Source: Lachnospiraceae bacterium (GTDB lineage Bacteria; Bacillota; Clostridia; Lachnospirales; Lachnospiraceae). From it: a stretch of 64,000 nt of DNA. Position 1 is the stretch's first letter; every line of letters starts with the position of its first letter. Below are positions 52,385 to 60,825 of the stretch, piece by piece. The notes under the pieces are model-generated. The model worked only from the letters and a program-made list of their open reading frames with translations. It did no database searches and had not been told where the DNA came from. The stretch spans positions 1 to 64,000 of the forward strand of contig CABJBK010000007.1 in assembly GCA_902363825.1 (NCBI GenBank). The letters run 5' to 3'. The position numbers and the translations under genes were made by a program.

Positions 52385-52505
52385 TGTGCGCTTACCGCAC
52401 ACTTTCGCGCGCGAGCGGTATGTTCAACATAAACTTCATCTCCGCGAGCTGCGCATCCCCGCGGAGCGGTTTCGAAATCAATCGAGGGAGAACTTCATTC
52501 CCTTT
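52385..52505 (-). repeat. G+C-rich structured leader/tandem degenerate repeat before the CLC gene
   Basis: On the minus strand a G+C-rich island in A+T-rich DNA contains GGGAATGAAGTTCTCCC (about 52502-52486), then CTCCGCG...CGCGGAG (about 52465-52439) and AAAGTGTGCG-gtaa-CGCACACTTT (about 52405-52381). ATGAAGTT occurs twice about 60 bases apart, each followed by a CCGCTC segment, so it also looks like a degenerate tandem repeat. The first hairpin and the AAACCGC resemble a fluoride (crcB) riboswitch, but the expected pseudoknot partner of the loop is not found. It may instead be a dispersed repeat. Confidence 0.45.
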
Positions 52506-52569
52506 TCTGTTTTCTAAAATAACATAGGATATGTGTTATGTCAAATACTATGCTTCTTCTTTGGGTATC

Positions 52570-53355
52570 TTAGTTTCCACTGCATCCATGATGATTTTCA
52601 CCGCAGGAAGAATGATTCCCGCAATTATGTCCCTCTTCATGCGCGTGATGGCTGCACTGTACGTTTGGATCATACTCCAGTTTTTCGTCAAGCAACGCTT
52701 CTACCGCAGTATCCGCATCACCAGATACTCCGCCATAAAGTTTAACACCGATCTGGGCGAGAGCTGCCCTCGCGCCGCCTCCGATGCCACCACAGATCAA
52801 TACATCCGCTTCCAGTCGCGAAAGTACTCCTGCGAGTGCGCCATGCCCGCTCTCCGTGGTATCTACGACCTGGCTTTCTACAATTTTTCCATTATCCACA
52901 TCATATACTTTTAGCTGAGGTGTGTGTCCAAAATGCTGAAAAATTTCTCCATTTTCATAAGTTACTGCAATTCTCATCTGATGATCCCCTTTCTTTTTCA
53001 CATCTGCAAATACATCCGCTCCATCTATCCGAAAGCGGCAGTCTTTTTTACAACATCTGGCAGTCCCATCACAAAATCGGTAATTTCCACCTTCAATTTT
53101 AAAACTTCTGCCATTTATGATTGCATCCGCTATTTTTTCCCGGGCACTTTCATAAATTTCCGTCACAGTCGTCCTCGAAATATCCATCTGCTTCGCACAT
53201 TGTTCATGCGTCATTTTTTCATAGTCCACAAGCCGAATCACTTCATACTCATCCAGCGTAAGAATCACAATGTCGCTTGTTTTTTTTTCACATGGTGAAA
53301 AGCACTGGTATTTTGGTTCATCACAAATTCTTCTACTGCGCACAGGTCTAGGCAT
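52570..53355 (-). CDS. DUF134 regulator fused to a NifX/NafY-like domain with His/Cys-rich tail
   Basis: The 261-residue protein has an N-terminal DUF134 helix-turn-helix (MPRPVRSRRICDEPKYQCFS, VILTLDEYEVIRLVDYEKMT, HEQCAKQMDISRTTVTEIYE; about 1-100). A dinitrogenase iron-molybdenum cofactor domain follows (about 128-240, RIAVTYENGEIFQHFGHTPQ, ESGHGALAGVLSRLEADVLI, CGGIGGGARAALAQIG). The tail CSHHAHEEGHNCGNHSSCGE is metal-binding in appearance. Probably an Fe-S or metal-sensing regulator. ATG 53355 follows CGGAG at eight bases; the longer ORF start is not supported. Confidence 0.88.
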   Translation of the reverse strand: MPRPVRSRRICDEPKYQCFSPCEKKTSDIVILTLDEYEVIRLVDYEKMTHEQCAKQMDISRTTVTEIYESAREKIADAIINGRSFKIEGGNYRFCDGTARCCKKDCRFRIDGADVFADVKKKGDHQMRIAVTYENGEIFQHFGHTPQLKVYDVDNGKIVESQVVDTTESGHGALAGVLSRLEADVLICGGIGGGARAALAQIGVKLYGGVSGDADTAVEALLDEKLEYDPNVQCSHHAHEEGHNCGNHSSCGENHHGCSGN

Positions 53356-53389
53356 TGTTTTTTCTCCGTTTCCGTCATATGTCGTTTTC

Positions 53390-53418
53390 ATTATAGTACA
53401 GCATATATAATATTGCAA
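53390..53418 (-). promoter_or_regulatory. Promoter of the DUF134-NifX gene
   Basis: The minus strand has TTGCAA (53418-53413), a 17-base spacer and TATAAT (53395-53390). Confidence 0.75.
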
Positions 53419-53437
53419 TATTTCTTTTCCATTATTT

Positions 53438-54826
53438 CTAGATAATGTCAGAAAAATACTCCCTGACCAGTTTTACAACCACACCGGACAACAGGAATAC
53501 CGCGATCAGGTTCGGAATGACCATAAGTCCGTTAAATGTCTCTGCGATACTCCACATCAGTCCGAGATTCATGGTTGCGCCGATGATCGCCACAAGCGCA
53601 TACAGAAGCATAAACGGTTTGTTCGCACGGAAGCCAAATAAAAACTCAATACATCTTGTTCCGTAAAGTCCCCAGCCGATGATTGTTGAAAACGCGAAGC
53701 AGCACATCGCGACCGCAGTAAAAATGGACACCCAGCCGCCATACACCGATGTAAATCCGTTGATCGTAAGCTCTGCCCCGGCGGCTTCTCCATATCCGAT
53801 CGGAACACCACTGCAAAGGATCACAAGAGCTGTCAATGTGCAGATCACGATCGTATCCACAAACACTTCAAAAATGCCGAAAAATCCCTGCTTTACCGGT
53901 TTTCTCGTATCTGCGCAGGCATGCGCGATCGATCCGGTTCCAAGCCCCGCTTCATTGGAAAAAATACCACGGGACACGCCCTTTTTCATACTCATAAAAA
54001 AGCTTCCGACTGCCCCGCCTGTTACAGATGCCGGACGAAACGCGCCCGCAAGGATCGCGCCAAAAACATGTGGCACATTTTTTATATTCAGCAAAACAAC
54101 GCCGAGCGCAAGCACTATGTACATAACTGCCATAAACGGCACCAGCTTTTCCGTAACCTGCCCGATCCGTTTAATGCCGCCAAGCAGGATCAGCGCGATC
54201 AGTCCGGCAAGCACGATCCCAATGATCAGATTTAACATCGGTGCCGCATCTTCCGAAATGATATTATAATTGTACAATGCCGAATCGATCGCTGTCGTGA
54301 TCGTATTTACCTGTGTCGCATTTCCGGTTCCAAACACGGTCAGCACGCCAAACGCGGAAAACAGATACGCAAGCCAGTGCCAGTGCTTTTTCAGACCATT
54401 TTTGATGTAATACATCGGCCCACCGACCAGCTCACCTTTTTCGTTTGTCTCCCGAAAATGAACCGCAAGCGTAACTTCCGAAAATTTTGTACACATACCA
54501 AGGATCGCGGAGATCCACATCCAGAAAACGGCACCCGGTCCACCGATCGCGATCGCTCCCGCCACACCGGCAACGTTTCCGGTTCCGACAGTTGCCGCAA
54601 GTGCCGTACAGACTGCCTGAAACGGTGTAAGCGCACCGTCCGATGCCTCTCTCTTTTTCAGCATACGCCCCAGTGTCACTTTCATCGCATAGGGAAATTT
54701 GCGGATCTGAAGGAAACCGGTTCGGATACTCAACAGCAATCCGACCCCGATGATACAGATCATCGCCGGAACTCCCCAGATGAAATTATTTACCACATTA
54801 TTTACAGACTCTATCACAGATAACAT
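53438..54826 (-). CDS. AGCS-family sodium:alanine/glycine symporter
   Basis: The 462-residue protein has about ten or eleven membrane helices. Family motifs are TALAATVGTGNVAGVAGAIA, IGGPGAVFWMWISAILGMCT / KFSEVTLAVHFRETNEKGEL / VGGPMYYIKNGL and GIFSNEAGLGTGSIAHACAD. It takes up alanine or glycine with Na+. An extended -10 promoter precedes it; no operon partner is evident. Confidence 0.93.
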   Translation of the reverse strand: MLSVIESVNNVVNNFIWGVPAMICIIGVGLLLSIRTGFLQIRKFPYAMKVTLGRMLKKREASDGALTPFQAVCTALAATVGTGNVAGVAGAIAIGGPGAVFWMWISAILGMCTKFSEVTLAVHFRETNEKGELVGGPMYYIKNGLKKHWHWLAYLFSAFGVLTVFGTGNATQVNTITTAIDSALYNYNIISEDAAPMLNLIIGIVLAGLIALILLGGIKRIGQVTEKLVPFMAVMYIVLALGVVLLNIKNVPHVFGAILAGAFRPASVTGGAVGSFFMSMKKGVSRGIFSNEAGLGTGSIAHACADTRKPVKQGFFGIFEVFVDTIVICTLTALVILCSGVPIGYGEAAGAELTINGFTSVYGGWVSIFTAVAMCCFAFSTIIGWGLYGTRCIEFLFGFRANKPFMLLYALVAIIGATMNLGLMWSIAETFNGLMVIPNLIAVFLLSGVVVKLVREYFSDII

Positions 54827-54861
54827 ATCTCTACCCTTTCCTCATGAACCGTAATGTCAGA

Positions 54862-54870
54862 ATTATATCA
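54862..54870 (-). promoter_or_regulatory. Extended -10 promoter of the AGCS symporter gene
   Basis: The minus strand reads TGATATAAT about 40 bases upstream of the start codon. Confidence 0.5.
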
Positions 54871-54936
54871 TAATTTTCCGGTCATGTGCGGTTTTCCCGC
54901 AAATTTCGGACTTATTTTTTCTTTCGTGCTCTCCGG

Positions 54937-54965
54937 TTGTCGAATAAATCGAGATACGTTATAAT
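54937..54965 (+). promoter_or_regulatory. Promoter of the SpoU/TrmH methyltransferase gene
   Basis: TTGTCG (54937-54942), a 17-base spacer and TATAAT (54960-54965), 37 bases before ATG 55003. Confidence 0.7.
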
Positions 54966-55002
54966 AGCTTATATTTATTTTTCAGATAAGGAAAAGAAAC
55001 GT

Positions 55003-55845
55003 ATGACAGACAGGATCCAGAAAATTGACGATTTAGATGACGGCAAACTTGATATTTACGCAAGGCTTTCGGAAGTACAGCTGCTGCGCCACAACGAACC
55101 CAAACCCGGACTTTTCATTGCGGAAAGCCCGAAAGTCGTAACACGGGCGTTAAATGCCGGGTACGAACCGTTATCTGTATTAATAGAAGAAAAACAGATT
55201 GCCACAGAAGGGTGTGATATCCTAAACCGGTGTCCTGACATTCCGGTATACACTGCAGATTCTGCGGTACTGACAAAGCTTACCGGCTTTCAGCTCACGC
55301 GTGGTCTGCTCTGCGCCATGAAACGCAAACCGCTTCCGGATGTGGAAACGGTGATCCGTGACGCACACAGGATCGCCGTTCTGGAAGATGTCGTAAATCC
55401 GACCAACGTCGGCGCCATCTTCCGTTCTGCTGCTGCACTTGGGATGGATGCCGTCCTCCTTACCCCAGCATGCAGCGATCCACTTTACCGCAGAGCTTCC
55501 CGCGTCAGCATGGGAACCGTTTTTCAGATCCCATGGACCATTTTGCCAAAGAAATCTGACACCGCAGACGCGATCGCCCGATTACGCGAAGCAGGATTTC
55601 AGACGGCAGCCATGGCTCTCTCGCACGATACAGTAAATATCGACGATCCCACGCTCCATGCCGCAGATAAACTGGCGATCATCCTCGGTAACGAGGGCGA
55701 AGGCTTAAAAGCCGGGACGATCGCCGCCTGTGACCACACCGTCAAAATACCGATGGCACATGGCGTGGATTCCTTAAATGTCGCGGCCGCGAGCGCGGTT
55801 GCGTTTTGGGAGCTTACAAAAGACAGTTTCTTCGGATCCTGCTAG
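55003..55845 (+). CDS. SpoU/TrmH-family RNA 2'-O-methyltransferase
   Basis: The 280-residue protein has an N-terminal substrate-binding part (LFIAESPKVVTRALNAGYEP) and a SPOUT knot domain with the three family motifs VLEDVVNPTNVGAIFRSAAA, LAIILGNEGEGL and VKIPMAHGVDSLNVAAASAV. It methylates a ribose in rRNA or tRNA with SAM; the target nucleoside is not visible. ATG 55003 is preceded by AAGGA. The longer ORF includes non-coding A+T-rich sequence. Confidence 0.92.
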   Translation: MTDRIQKIDDLDDGKLDIYARLSEVQLLRHNEPKPGLFIAESPKVVTRALNAGYEPLSVLIEEKQIATEGCDILNRCPDIPVYTADSAVLTKLTGFQLTRGLLCAMKRKPLPDVETVIRDAHRIAVLEDVVNPTNVGAIFRSAAALGMDAVLLTPACSDPLYRRASRVSMGTVFQIPWTILPKKSDTADAIARLREAGFQTAAMALSHDTVNIDDPTLHAADKLAIILGNEGEGLKAGTIAACDHTVKIPMAHGVDSLNVAAASAVAFWELTKDSFFGSC

Positions 55846-55861
55846 AGTTCTTTCTCCATAA

Positions 55862-56071
55862 ATTTTTTTCATCCGAACCGGTTCCTTTATAGCATCCCGC
55901 CCAGAACAACAGGCAAAATACGATGATAACGACTGCCAGCTCTCCGGATGCCTGTCAGACGAAGATCTCTCTGTCCTCGCTGCAGATCTGGTCGTGCTAA
56001 GCGATATGCTCGCGAATATTATTGCCCGCAATGCCTACTGCGGCGGCTTGCAGACCGAGCAGGGCGTATAG
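55862..56071 (+). pseudogene. Possible remnant of a small DUF6774-like gene
   Basis: A frame without a start codon encodes a protein-like tail including CQLSGCLSDEDLSVLAADLV and VLSDMLANIIARNAYCGG, ending TAG at 56069-56071. The pattern of a Cys pair, an acidic turn, then helices with LSVLAADLVVLSDML recalls small DUF6774 proteins. There is no ATG/GTG/TTG with ribosome binding site in frame, and its end overlaps the convergent gene. Most likely a decayed fragment; the family match is weak. Confidence 0.35.
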
Positions 56072-57255
56072 CCCCGGTCTTTTGCTTCTGACAATGGCAC
56101 CTCGATATCACTGTCCTTTAAATAACGGCAGCCTGCCGCATGATATTTTGTGCCTGTGTTGGTGATATGTACGGTCACATCCGCGTCCGTATCCGGACTT
56201 GCCGCATCATCGCTGTTTTCCACCACTGCGCTCTGTGAAGCGGTACTGCCGGTACTGCCGATACTGCTGCCCGTCGGCTCTCCTGCCTGCCAGCTCTCTG
56301 ACGGGGAACAGTTCCAGGTGATTGCGCTGCCGTCTGACGTGGCAACGATCGTTCCCTGCTCATCGGTACGAAAAATGGAAACCCCATCTGCCCGAAGCTT
56401 ATTTAACGTCTCCGCATTCGGATGACCGTATTTATTTCCCTCACCGACACTGATCACCGCGTACTGCGGGCTGACTGCCGCAAGCAACGCGTCACTTGTA
56501 GAAGTCTTACTGCCATGATGTCCCGTTTTGTATACATCTGCCGAGATATCAATCCCGGTCGATAAGATATCCGCCTCTTCCTGTTCTTCCGCATCCCCTT
56601 CAAAGTAAAAACGGTTGTTTCCATGCTGTAAGAGGATCGCGATCGAATTTCCGTTGGAATCGACGCCAAGCTTTGTCGGACCGACGATCGTAAACGCTGC
56701 GCCGCCAAGCGCATAGGAATTTCCGACGACCGGAGCTGTTTTGCTGTAGCCGCGGTAATCCATGGCATCAATGACATCCCGGTAGGTTGCGGTGTCTTTT
56801 TCGTCATCGGTCATAAAGATCGTGCCACAGTCAAATTTCGTGATCACGACATCCAGACCACCGATGTGATCCGCATCCGGGTGTGTTGCGATCACATAAT
56901 CGAGCGCCGTGACATTCTGGTGCATCAGATACGACTGCACCGCCGTACCTTTGTCATTATTTCCGGCATCAATGAGCATCGCGTGTCCGTTGCAGGTGAT
57001 CAGTGTCGCGTCACCCTGCCCCACATCGATATAATGGACTTCCAGTGTCGAATCCCCGGTCTTTTGCGCACTTCCATCCAGGGTTCCCGCATGCTTTGTG
57101 CTTTCCGCCCGTTCTTCCGTTGTCTGTCCTGCCGTATCCTGTGTTCCCGCCGCATACTGCGCTGCTTCTTCCGGCAATGACCCGCATGCCGCAAATACAA
57201 GCAGAAAAAGCATGGAAAGCAGACCTGCAACTCTTGACTTTGGTATCTTTTTCAT
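56035..57255 (-). CDS. Secreted lipoprotein with metallo-beta-lactamase (ComEC C-like) domain
   Basis: The 406-residue protein has a signal peptide with lipobox LVFAACGSLPEE (Cys at about 24), an MBL domain (about 70-310): HYIDVGQGDATLITCNGHAM, LDYVIATHPDADHIGGLDVV (HxDxDH), FEGDAEEQEEADIL and KTGHHGSKTSTSDALLAAVS. A C-terminal module has the motif TKYHAAGCRYLKDSDIEV and TPCSVCKPP, seen in secreted Ada-like metal-binding tails. MBL domains of this ComEC-like class often hydrolyse nucleic acids. The extracellular site is inferred from the signal peptide. Confidence 0.85.
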   Translation of the reverse strand: MKKIPKSRVAGLLSMLFLLVFAACGSLPEEAAQYAAGTQDTAGQTTEERAESTKHAGTLDGSAQKTGDSTLEVHYIDVGQGDATLITCNGHAMLIDAGNNDKGTAVQSYLMHQNVTALDYVIATHPDADHIGGLDVVITKFDCGTIFMTDDEKDTATYRDVIDAMDYRGYSKTAPVVGNSYALGGAAFTIVGPTKLGVDSNGNSIAILLQHGNNRFYFEGDAEEQEEADILSTGIDISADVYKTGHHGSKTSTSDALLAAVSPQYAVISVGEGNKYGHPNAETLNKLRADGVSIFRTDEQGTIVATSDGSAITWNCSPSESWQAGEPTGSSIGSTGSTASQSAVVENSDDAASPDTDADVTVHITNTGTKYHAAGCRYLKDSDIEVPLSEAKDRGYTPCSVCKPPQ

Positions 57256-57277
57256 GTTATCCCAAACCTCTTTTATC

Positions 57278-58078
57278 TTACTTTACACTTACATAAATAA
57301 TTCCGTGAATTCCATCCGGTGCCTTCTGCCGGTCTACCTTGAACCGGTCTGAATGATTCTGCAGCATCTTTGTCATGTTGTTGTAGTCATAATTTCTGGC
57401 GTCAAACCCGAGGAATTTCTCTTTGAGTGCCTTTCCAACCTCCGACAGATTGATCTTTTCATCCTCGGACGCTTTCATAAAATCATAAATATAGGAGATC
57501 ACTTCCGCTTCGGACGGAATACTGATCTTCGACTCCTCGATCGGTTCCTCCCCAATGATCTCTTCTTCCTCCTGCGGAACTTCCTTTTCCACAAACGGGA
57601 TCTTTTCTGTCACCTTCTGCGTGATCTCCTGTGTCTCAAGATCCGCGTCCTTATAGATCAGATCCAGGATCTTAAACTCATCACACGCTTTTGCAAGCGC
57701 CTCCTTGGTCTTTGCTTCCCCCATTCCGATGACAACTTTGCCGGCTTCCTTCAAACGGTACACCAGCTTTGTAAAATCGCTGTCACTGGACACGATACAG
57801 AACACATCGATATCCTGTGTATACAAAAGATCCATAACATCGATCGTCAACGCCTGATCTGCCACACTTTTTCCGTTGGCATAAGTGATCTGCAGCATCG
57901 GCATGATCCCCTGAAGCGGCATGACCTTGTACCACGGCCGGACACTCGGTGAACTGATGGAACCATAAAGCCGGAAAATCCGCACATTTCCATAGTGCAT
58001 GGCCTCCCGCTTGATATATTCCGCATATTTGTACGAGATGTTATCCCCATCGATCAGTACAGCTACCTGTTTTCCCAT
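57278..58078 (-). CDS. NYN-domain (PIN-like) protein with C-terminal OST-HTH/LOTUS domain
   Basis: The 266-residue protein has an N-terminal NYN domain (about 1-150): VAVLIDGDNISYKYAEYI (acidic pair), SVADQALTIDVMDLL, DVFCIVSSDSDFTKLVYRL (Asp-Ser-Asp) and VVIGMGEAKTKEALAKACDE. The acidic residues fit a metal-dependent RNase site. An acidic linker (160-190) leads to a winged OST-HTH-like domain (about 190-266, SEVGKALKEKFLGFDARNYD), a fold known to bind RNA. Probably an RNA-processing enzyme. It has a promoter with a terminator-like hairpin in its short leader. Confidence 0.85.
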   Translation of the reverse strand: MGKQVAVLIDGDNISYKYAEYIKREAMHYGNVRIFRLYGSISSPSVRPWYKVMPLQGIMPMLQITYANGKSVADQALTIDVMDLLYTQDIDVFCIVSSDSDFTKLVYRLKEAGKVVIGMGEAKTKEALAKACDEFKILDLIYKDADLETQEITQKVTEKIPFVEKEVPQEEEEIIGEEPIEESKISIPSEAEVISYIYDFMKASEDEKINLSEVGKALKEKFLGFDARNYDYNNMTKMLQNHSDRFKVDRQKAPDGIHGIIYVSVK

Positions 58079-58115
58079 ATACGCTCTCCTTATCCACTAA
58101 TTTTGAAACAGACAG

Positions 58116-58143
58116 AAAAAAGGAGTCCTGCACGCAGAACTCC
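58116..58143 (-). terminator. Terminator-like hairpin in the leader of the NYN gene
   Basis: GGAGTTCTGC (58143-58134) pairs with GCAGGACTCC (58131-58122) with one mismatch, followed on the minus strand by six T residues. It lies between the promoter at 58188-58160 and the start codon at 58078, so it could terminate the upstream MATE transcript and also attenuate the NYN gene. Confidence 0.75.
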
Positions 58144-58159
58144 CCCGCCCTATGATTCC

Positions 58160-58188
58160 ATCATATTTCAACACTTCCAAATTGTCAA
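58160..58188 (-). promoter_or_regulatory. Promoter of the NYN gene
   Basis: Perfect TTGACA (58188-58183), a 17-base spacer and TATGAT (58165-58160) on the minus strand. Transcription would begin about 10 bases before the leader hairpin. Confidence 0.75.
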
Positions 58189-58236
58189 CCTTAGCCTTTT
58201 CTTACCGTATTTACTTTCCCTTTTTATTTTTTTGGC

Positions 58237-58371
58237 TTAACTCCCCAGAATACGACATTCATGAAAATTACAATCAGCAAAACTACTTACCATGGATACC
58301 CAAGAAGCCCATATTGATTCCAAGCCATTCTCATGTCCCCAAAATGTCATCCAAAGTTCTTTCCAGTTCAC
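58237..58371 (-). CDS. Possible 44-residue Trp-rich peptide downstream of the MATE gene
   Basis: A GTG-started frame preceded by GGAAAGAAG encodes a short peptide beginning VNWKELWMTFWGHENGLESI, with five Trp in 44 residues. It is the only protein-like frame in the 300-base gap between the MATE and NYN genes. It could be a relic of a larger gene or non-coding. Evidence is weak. Confidence 0.2.
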   Translation of the reverse strand: MNWKELWMTFWGHENGLESIWASWVSMVSSFADCNFHECRILGS

Positions 58372-58461
58372 TTCTTTCCGTTAATCATCAATCGTTTTTC
58401 TGTATTCTGGCATTTATTGAACCTGTCCTCATGCCTGTGCGGATACTTATACTGCCACCCT

Positions 58462-59802
58462 TTATACGTTAAAAGTTACCTTATCATATGATCTTCTGAG
58501 CGCCACATAGGAAATCAAAAAATTGGCAAGCCAGCCAACCGGTACGGCAAGCCAGACAAATGCAATACCAAAACGCGGTGCAAAAATCAAAGCAACTGAC
58601 AAGCGGATCGCAAGGTTTACCATGTTTGCAATGAGAAATGGGCGCATAATCCCAAGTCCACGAAGAACTCCATCGGTTGCCATCTTGATACCCATGAAAA
58701 TGAAAAAGCAGCCGAGCCATCTCATATAATCCCCGGACACCTGGTATGCTAAAGCGGTTCCATCTTTACCCAGAAATAATGAAGAAATTTGCGTATGCAA
58801 TGTTTCAATGACTATAAAAGCAAGAACTGCAAAACATATATCTAACACCAGTGCGGCGTGATATCCTTTTTTGATACGTTCAATTTTCTTTGCACCAAGA
58901 TTCTGAGAAACATATGGCGATACTGCATTGCCAATAGATACAAATATCAACGAAAAAACATTCTCCACCCTCATCGTTGCCGCATAACCTGCGAGTGCCT
59001 GTGTACCAAAGGGATTTACAACTGCCTGTACAATCATCATACCAATTGACACTGTAGACTGCTGCAGAACTGATGGTACAGCAATTTGAAGCATTGAATG
59101 TAATTCCTGCCTGTCAAACCAGTTAAAGTGACTTTTATATCGACGCATCCGGCAAAAGAAAATCGAAAGTGAAAACACTGCGGAAATCCCCTGTGCAATA
59201 AGAGTTGCAAGAGCTGCGCCAAACACCCCCAGCCCCAGACCAGCCACCATCCAAAGATCCATAAAAATATTTAAAACAGAAGAGAATATCAAAAAAATCA
59301 ATGGAATCTTAGATTCACCGATTGAGGTGAACATCGTTGACAGGATATTGTACATAAACAGAAACGGGAATCCTACAAAATACACACGAAGATACAGTAC
59401 CGCTTCCTCCAGTATATCAGCCGGTGTCTGTAATAAACTCATCATCGAATGGGAAAAACAAAAACCAAAGACACCCAGAAGTATGCTTAGAATCAGAAAA
59501 CTAATCAATGATGTTGACACAATCGTTTTCATTTTGCTGTAATCTCTGGCCCCAAAATAGCGGCTTACAAGCACACCTGCGCCTACACCGGCACCCAATG
59601 CTACACAAATGAATACATTCGTAAGAGCAGCACAGGCACCAACTGCCGCAAGTGCAGAAGATCCGACAAACTGCCCAACGATAATTGAATCAGCCATATT
59701 ATATACCTGTTGAAAGAAACTACCGAAAATCATGGGCATTGCAAAAACAGTCAACGCTTTAAGTGGCGCATCTGTGATCAAATATTCATCTTTTGACTTC
59801 AT
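58462..59802 (-). CDS. MATE-family multidrug/Na+ antiporter
   Basis: The 446-residue protein has twelve helices in two bundles. Family blocks are AMPMIFGSFFQQVYNMADSI / IVGQFVGSSALAAVGACAAL, LGAGVGAGVLVSRYFGARDY and, in the second half, AVPSVLQQSTVSIGMMIVQA and NPFGTQALAGYAATMRVEN. It exports cationic compounds using a proton or sodium gradient. A decayed GH13 gene lies upstream. Confidence 0.92.
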   Translation of the reverse strand: MKSKDEYLITDAPLKALTVFAMPMIFGSFFQQVYNMADSIIVGQFVGSSALAAVGACAALTNVFICVALGAGVGAGVLVSRYFGARDYSKMKTIVSTSLISFLILSILLGVFGFCFSHSMMSLLQTPADILEEAVLYLRVYFVGFPFLFMYNILSTMFTSIGESKIPLIFLIFSSVLNIFMDLWMVAGLGLGVFGAALATLIAQGISAVFSLSIFFCRMRRYKSHFNWFDRQELHSMLQIAVPSVLQQSTVSIGMMIVQAVVNPFGTQALAGYAATMRVENVFSLIFVSIGNAVSPYVSQNLGAKKIERIKKGYHAALVLDICFAVLAFIVIETLHTQISSLFLGKDGTALAYQVSGDYMRWLGCFFIFMGIKMATDGVLRGLGIMRPFLIANMVNLAIRLSVALIFAPRFGIAFVWLAVPVGWLANFLISYVALRRSYDKVTFNV

Positions 59803-59901
59803 TATATTTCTCCTGTCTGTGGATGTAATTTTTCTTAGAGCACTAATATCGCAGCATCAAGCCCCTCTACTTTTCCATCAAAGAAATTCCCTCTAAGCAA
59901 A

Positions 59902-60388
59902 TTACATTTTCCCGCATGTCTCAATCAATTCGCCTTCTACAATGCATGCATGTGTTTTTCGAACCCGCAAAAGCTGTTTATACCATTCAAACATCTCTTT
60001 ATCCTGATATTCTTCATCTCAGCACATACCTCGTCTGCAATCCGGATCGTTCGCTCCCGGCATTGCGAACTCATCTCCATAATAAATCCATAGCCGTAAT
60101 ATACTTTTTCCCCTGCATGTCCGTAAATTCAAAAAAATAGCGGCGACATATCAAATGCATCTGAAGTTATGCTTCATAATAATCATGAAACTGTGATGTG
60201 GCAACCTTCTTCATTGGAATCACTTTTCGTGTATCCTTTAATTCCATTGGTATATACTTATCCTCACAGTGAAGTATTATCTCCTTCATATCATCCTTTT
60301 TTACCTGCACACATATCACGAAGATATCCTTATCAATAGCATAGCAGAATCTTTTATCCATATCATGAAAAATTGCTGAATATTCCAT
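59902..60388 (-). pseudogene. Decayed GH13 (neopullulanase/cyclomaltodextrinase type) gene, mostly deleted
   Basis: The first frame (from ATG 60388) gives MEYSAIFHDMDKRFCYAIDK ... ATSQFHDYYEA, a typical CBM34 N-terminal domain of GH13_20 enzymes. After a TAA (60167-60169) the same frame continues CRRYFFEFTDMQGKK, also CBM34-like. A frameshift leads to VYYGYGF, which joins directly to IYYGDEFAMPGANDPDCRRG, a C-terminal catalytic block. After a second stop (60019-60021) comes DEEYQDKEMFEWYKQLLRVR (about 59955-60018). About 1.2 kb of the middle, including the catalytic residues, is missing. The YYG repeat at the junction suggests deletion by short homology. Confidence 0.8.
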
Positions 60389-60792
60389 AAATTATTTCTT
60401 TACATATTTTAATACAATTCTATCATTATATCCACAATATTTTTGACTTTTTCTACCATTTTCCTGCTTTTTATTTTTTGCTTTATTTTCCAGAATACAG
60501 CATGCCTGGACTTTTCCTCATTGCCCGCGCAAAAATCGCCCAGATTAGAATTTTGAATCTAATTTGAGCGATACTTCGTCAGGCTTGCTTCTTCATGCAG
60601 GAAAACCATATTTACATTCACCGACAACCCCAGGTCCATCTTACACTGTAGTTATCGCCATTAGAAATATATAGAATTTATAACAAATTTAAATCCGTGA
60701 ATTTCTTGATTTAACTATTCGGTTCCACCAAGTTCACTTAACTGACCCTCATTACAATTCGGCTTTGCAACAACGATCACCGGATATAGAAA
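60389..60792. other. Intergenic stretch without a gene, with an inverted repeat
   Basis: No protein-like frame is found in 404 bases. An inverted repeat ATTAGA-n8-TCTAAT lies near 60544-60565. A segment resembling the RNase P motif GAGGAAAAGTCC occurs at about 60504-60519 (minus) but without the rest of that RNA. It may be decayed upstream sequence of the GH13 gene. Confidence 0.4.
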
Positions 60793-60825
60793 GACCGTCT
60801 CTCGCATTGAGAAACGGCCTTTTTA
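60793..60825 (+). terminator. Terminator between the GH13 remnant and the MCP gene, usable in both directions
   Basis: GACCGTCTCTC (60793-60803) pairs with GAGAAACGGCC (60809-60819), including G-U pairs. T residues follow on the plus strand, and T-rich sequence follows on the minus strand. Confidence 0.75.

Noticed and set aside
52385..52505. Confident fluoride riboswitch call before the CLC gene
   Set aside because: The loop AAGTT has no AACTT partner in the expected place. A repeated ATGAAGTT suggests a tandem repeat, so only a low-confidence structured element is listed.
60504..60519. RNase P RNA-like motif GAGGAAAAGTCC on the minus strand
   Set aside because: The rest of the conserved RNA is absent; downstream sequence is the GH13 remnant, so it is probably chance.
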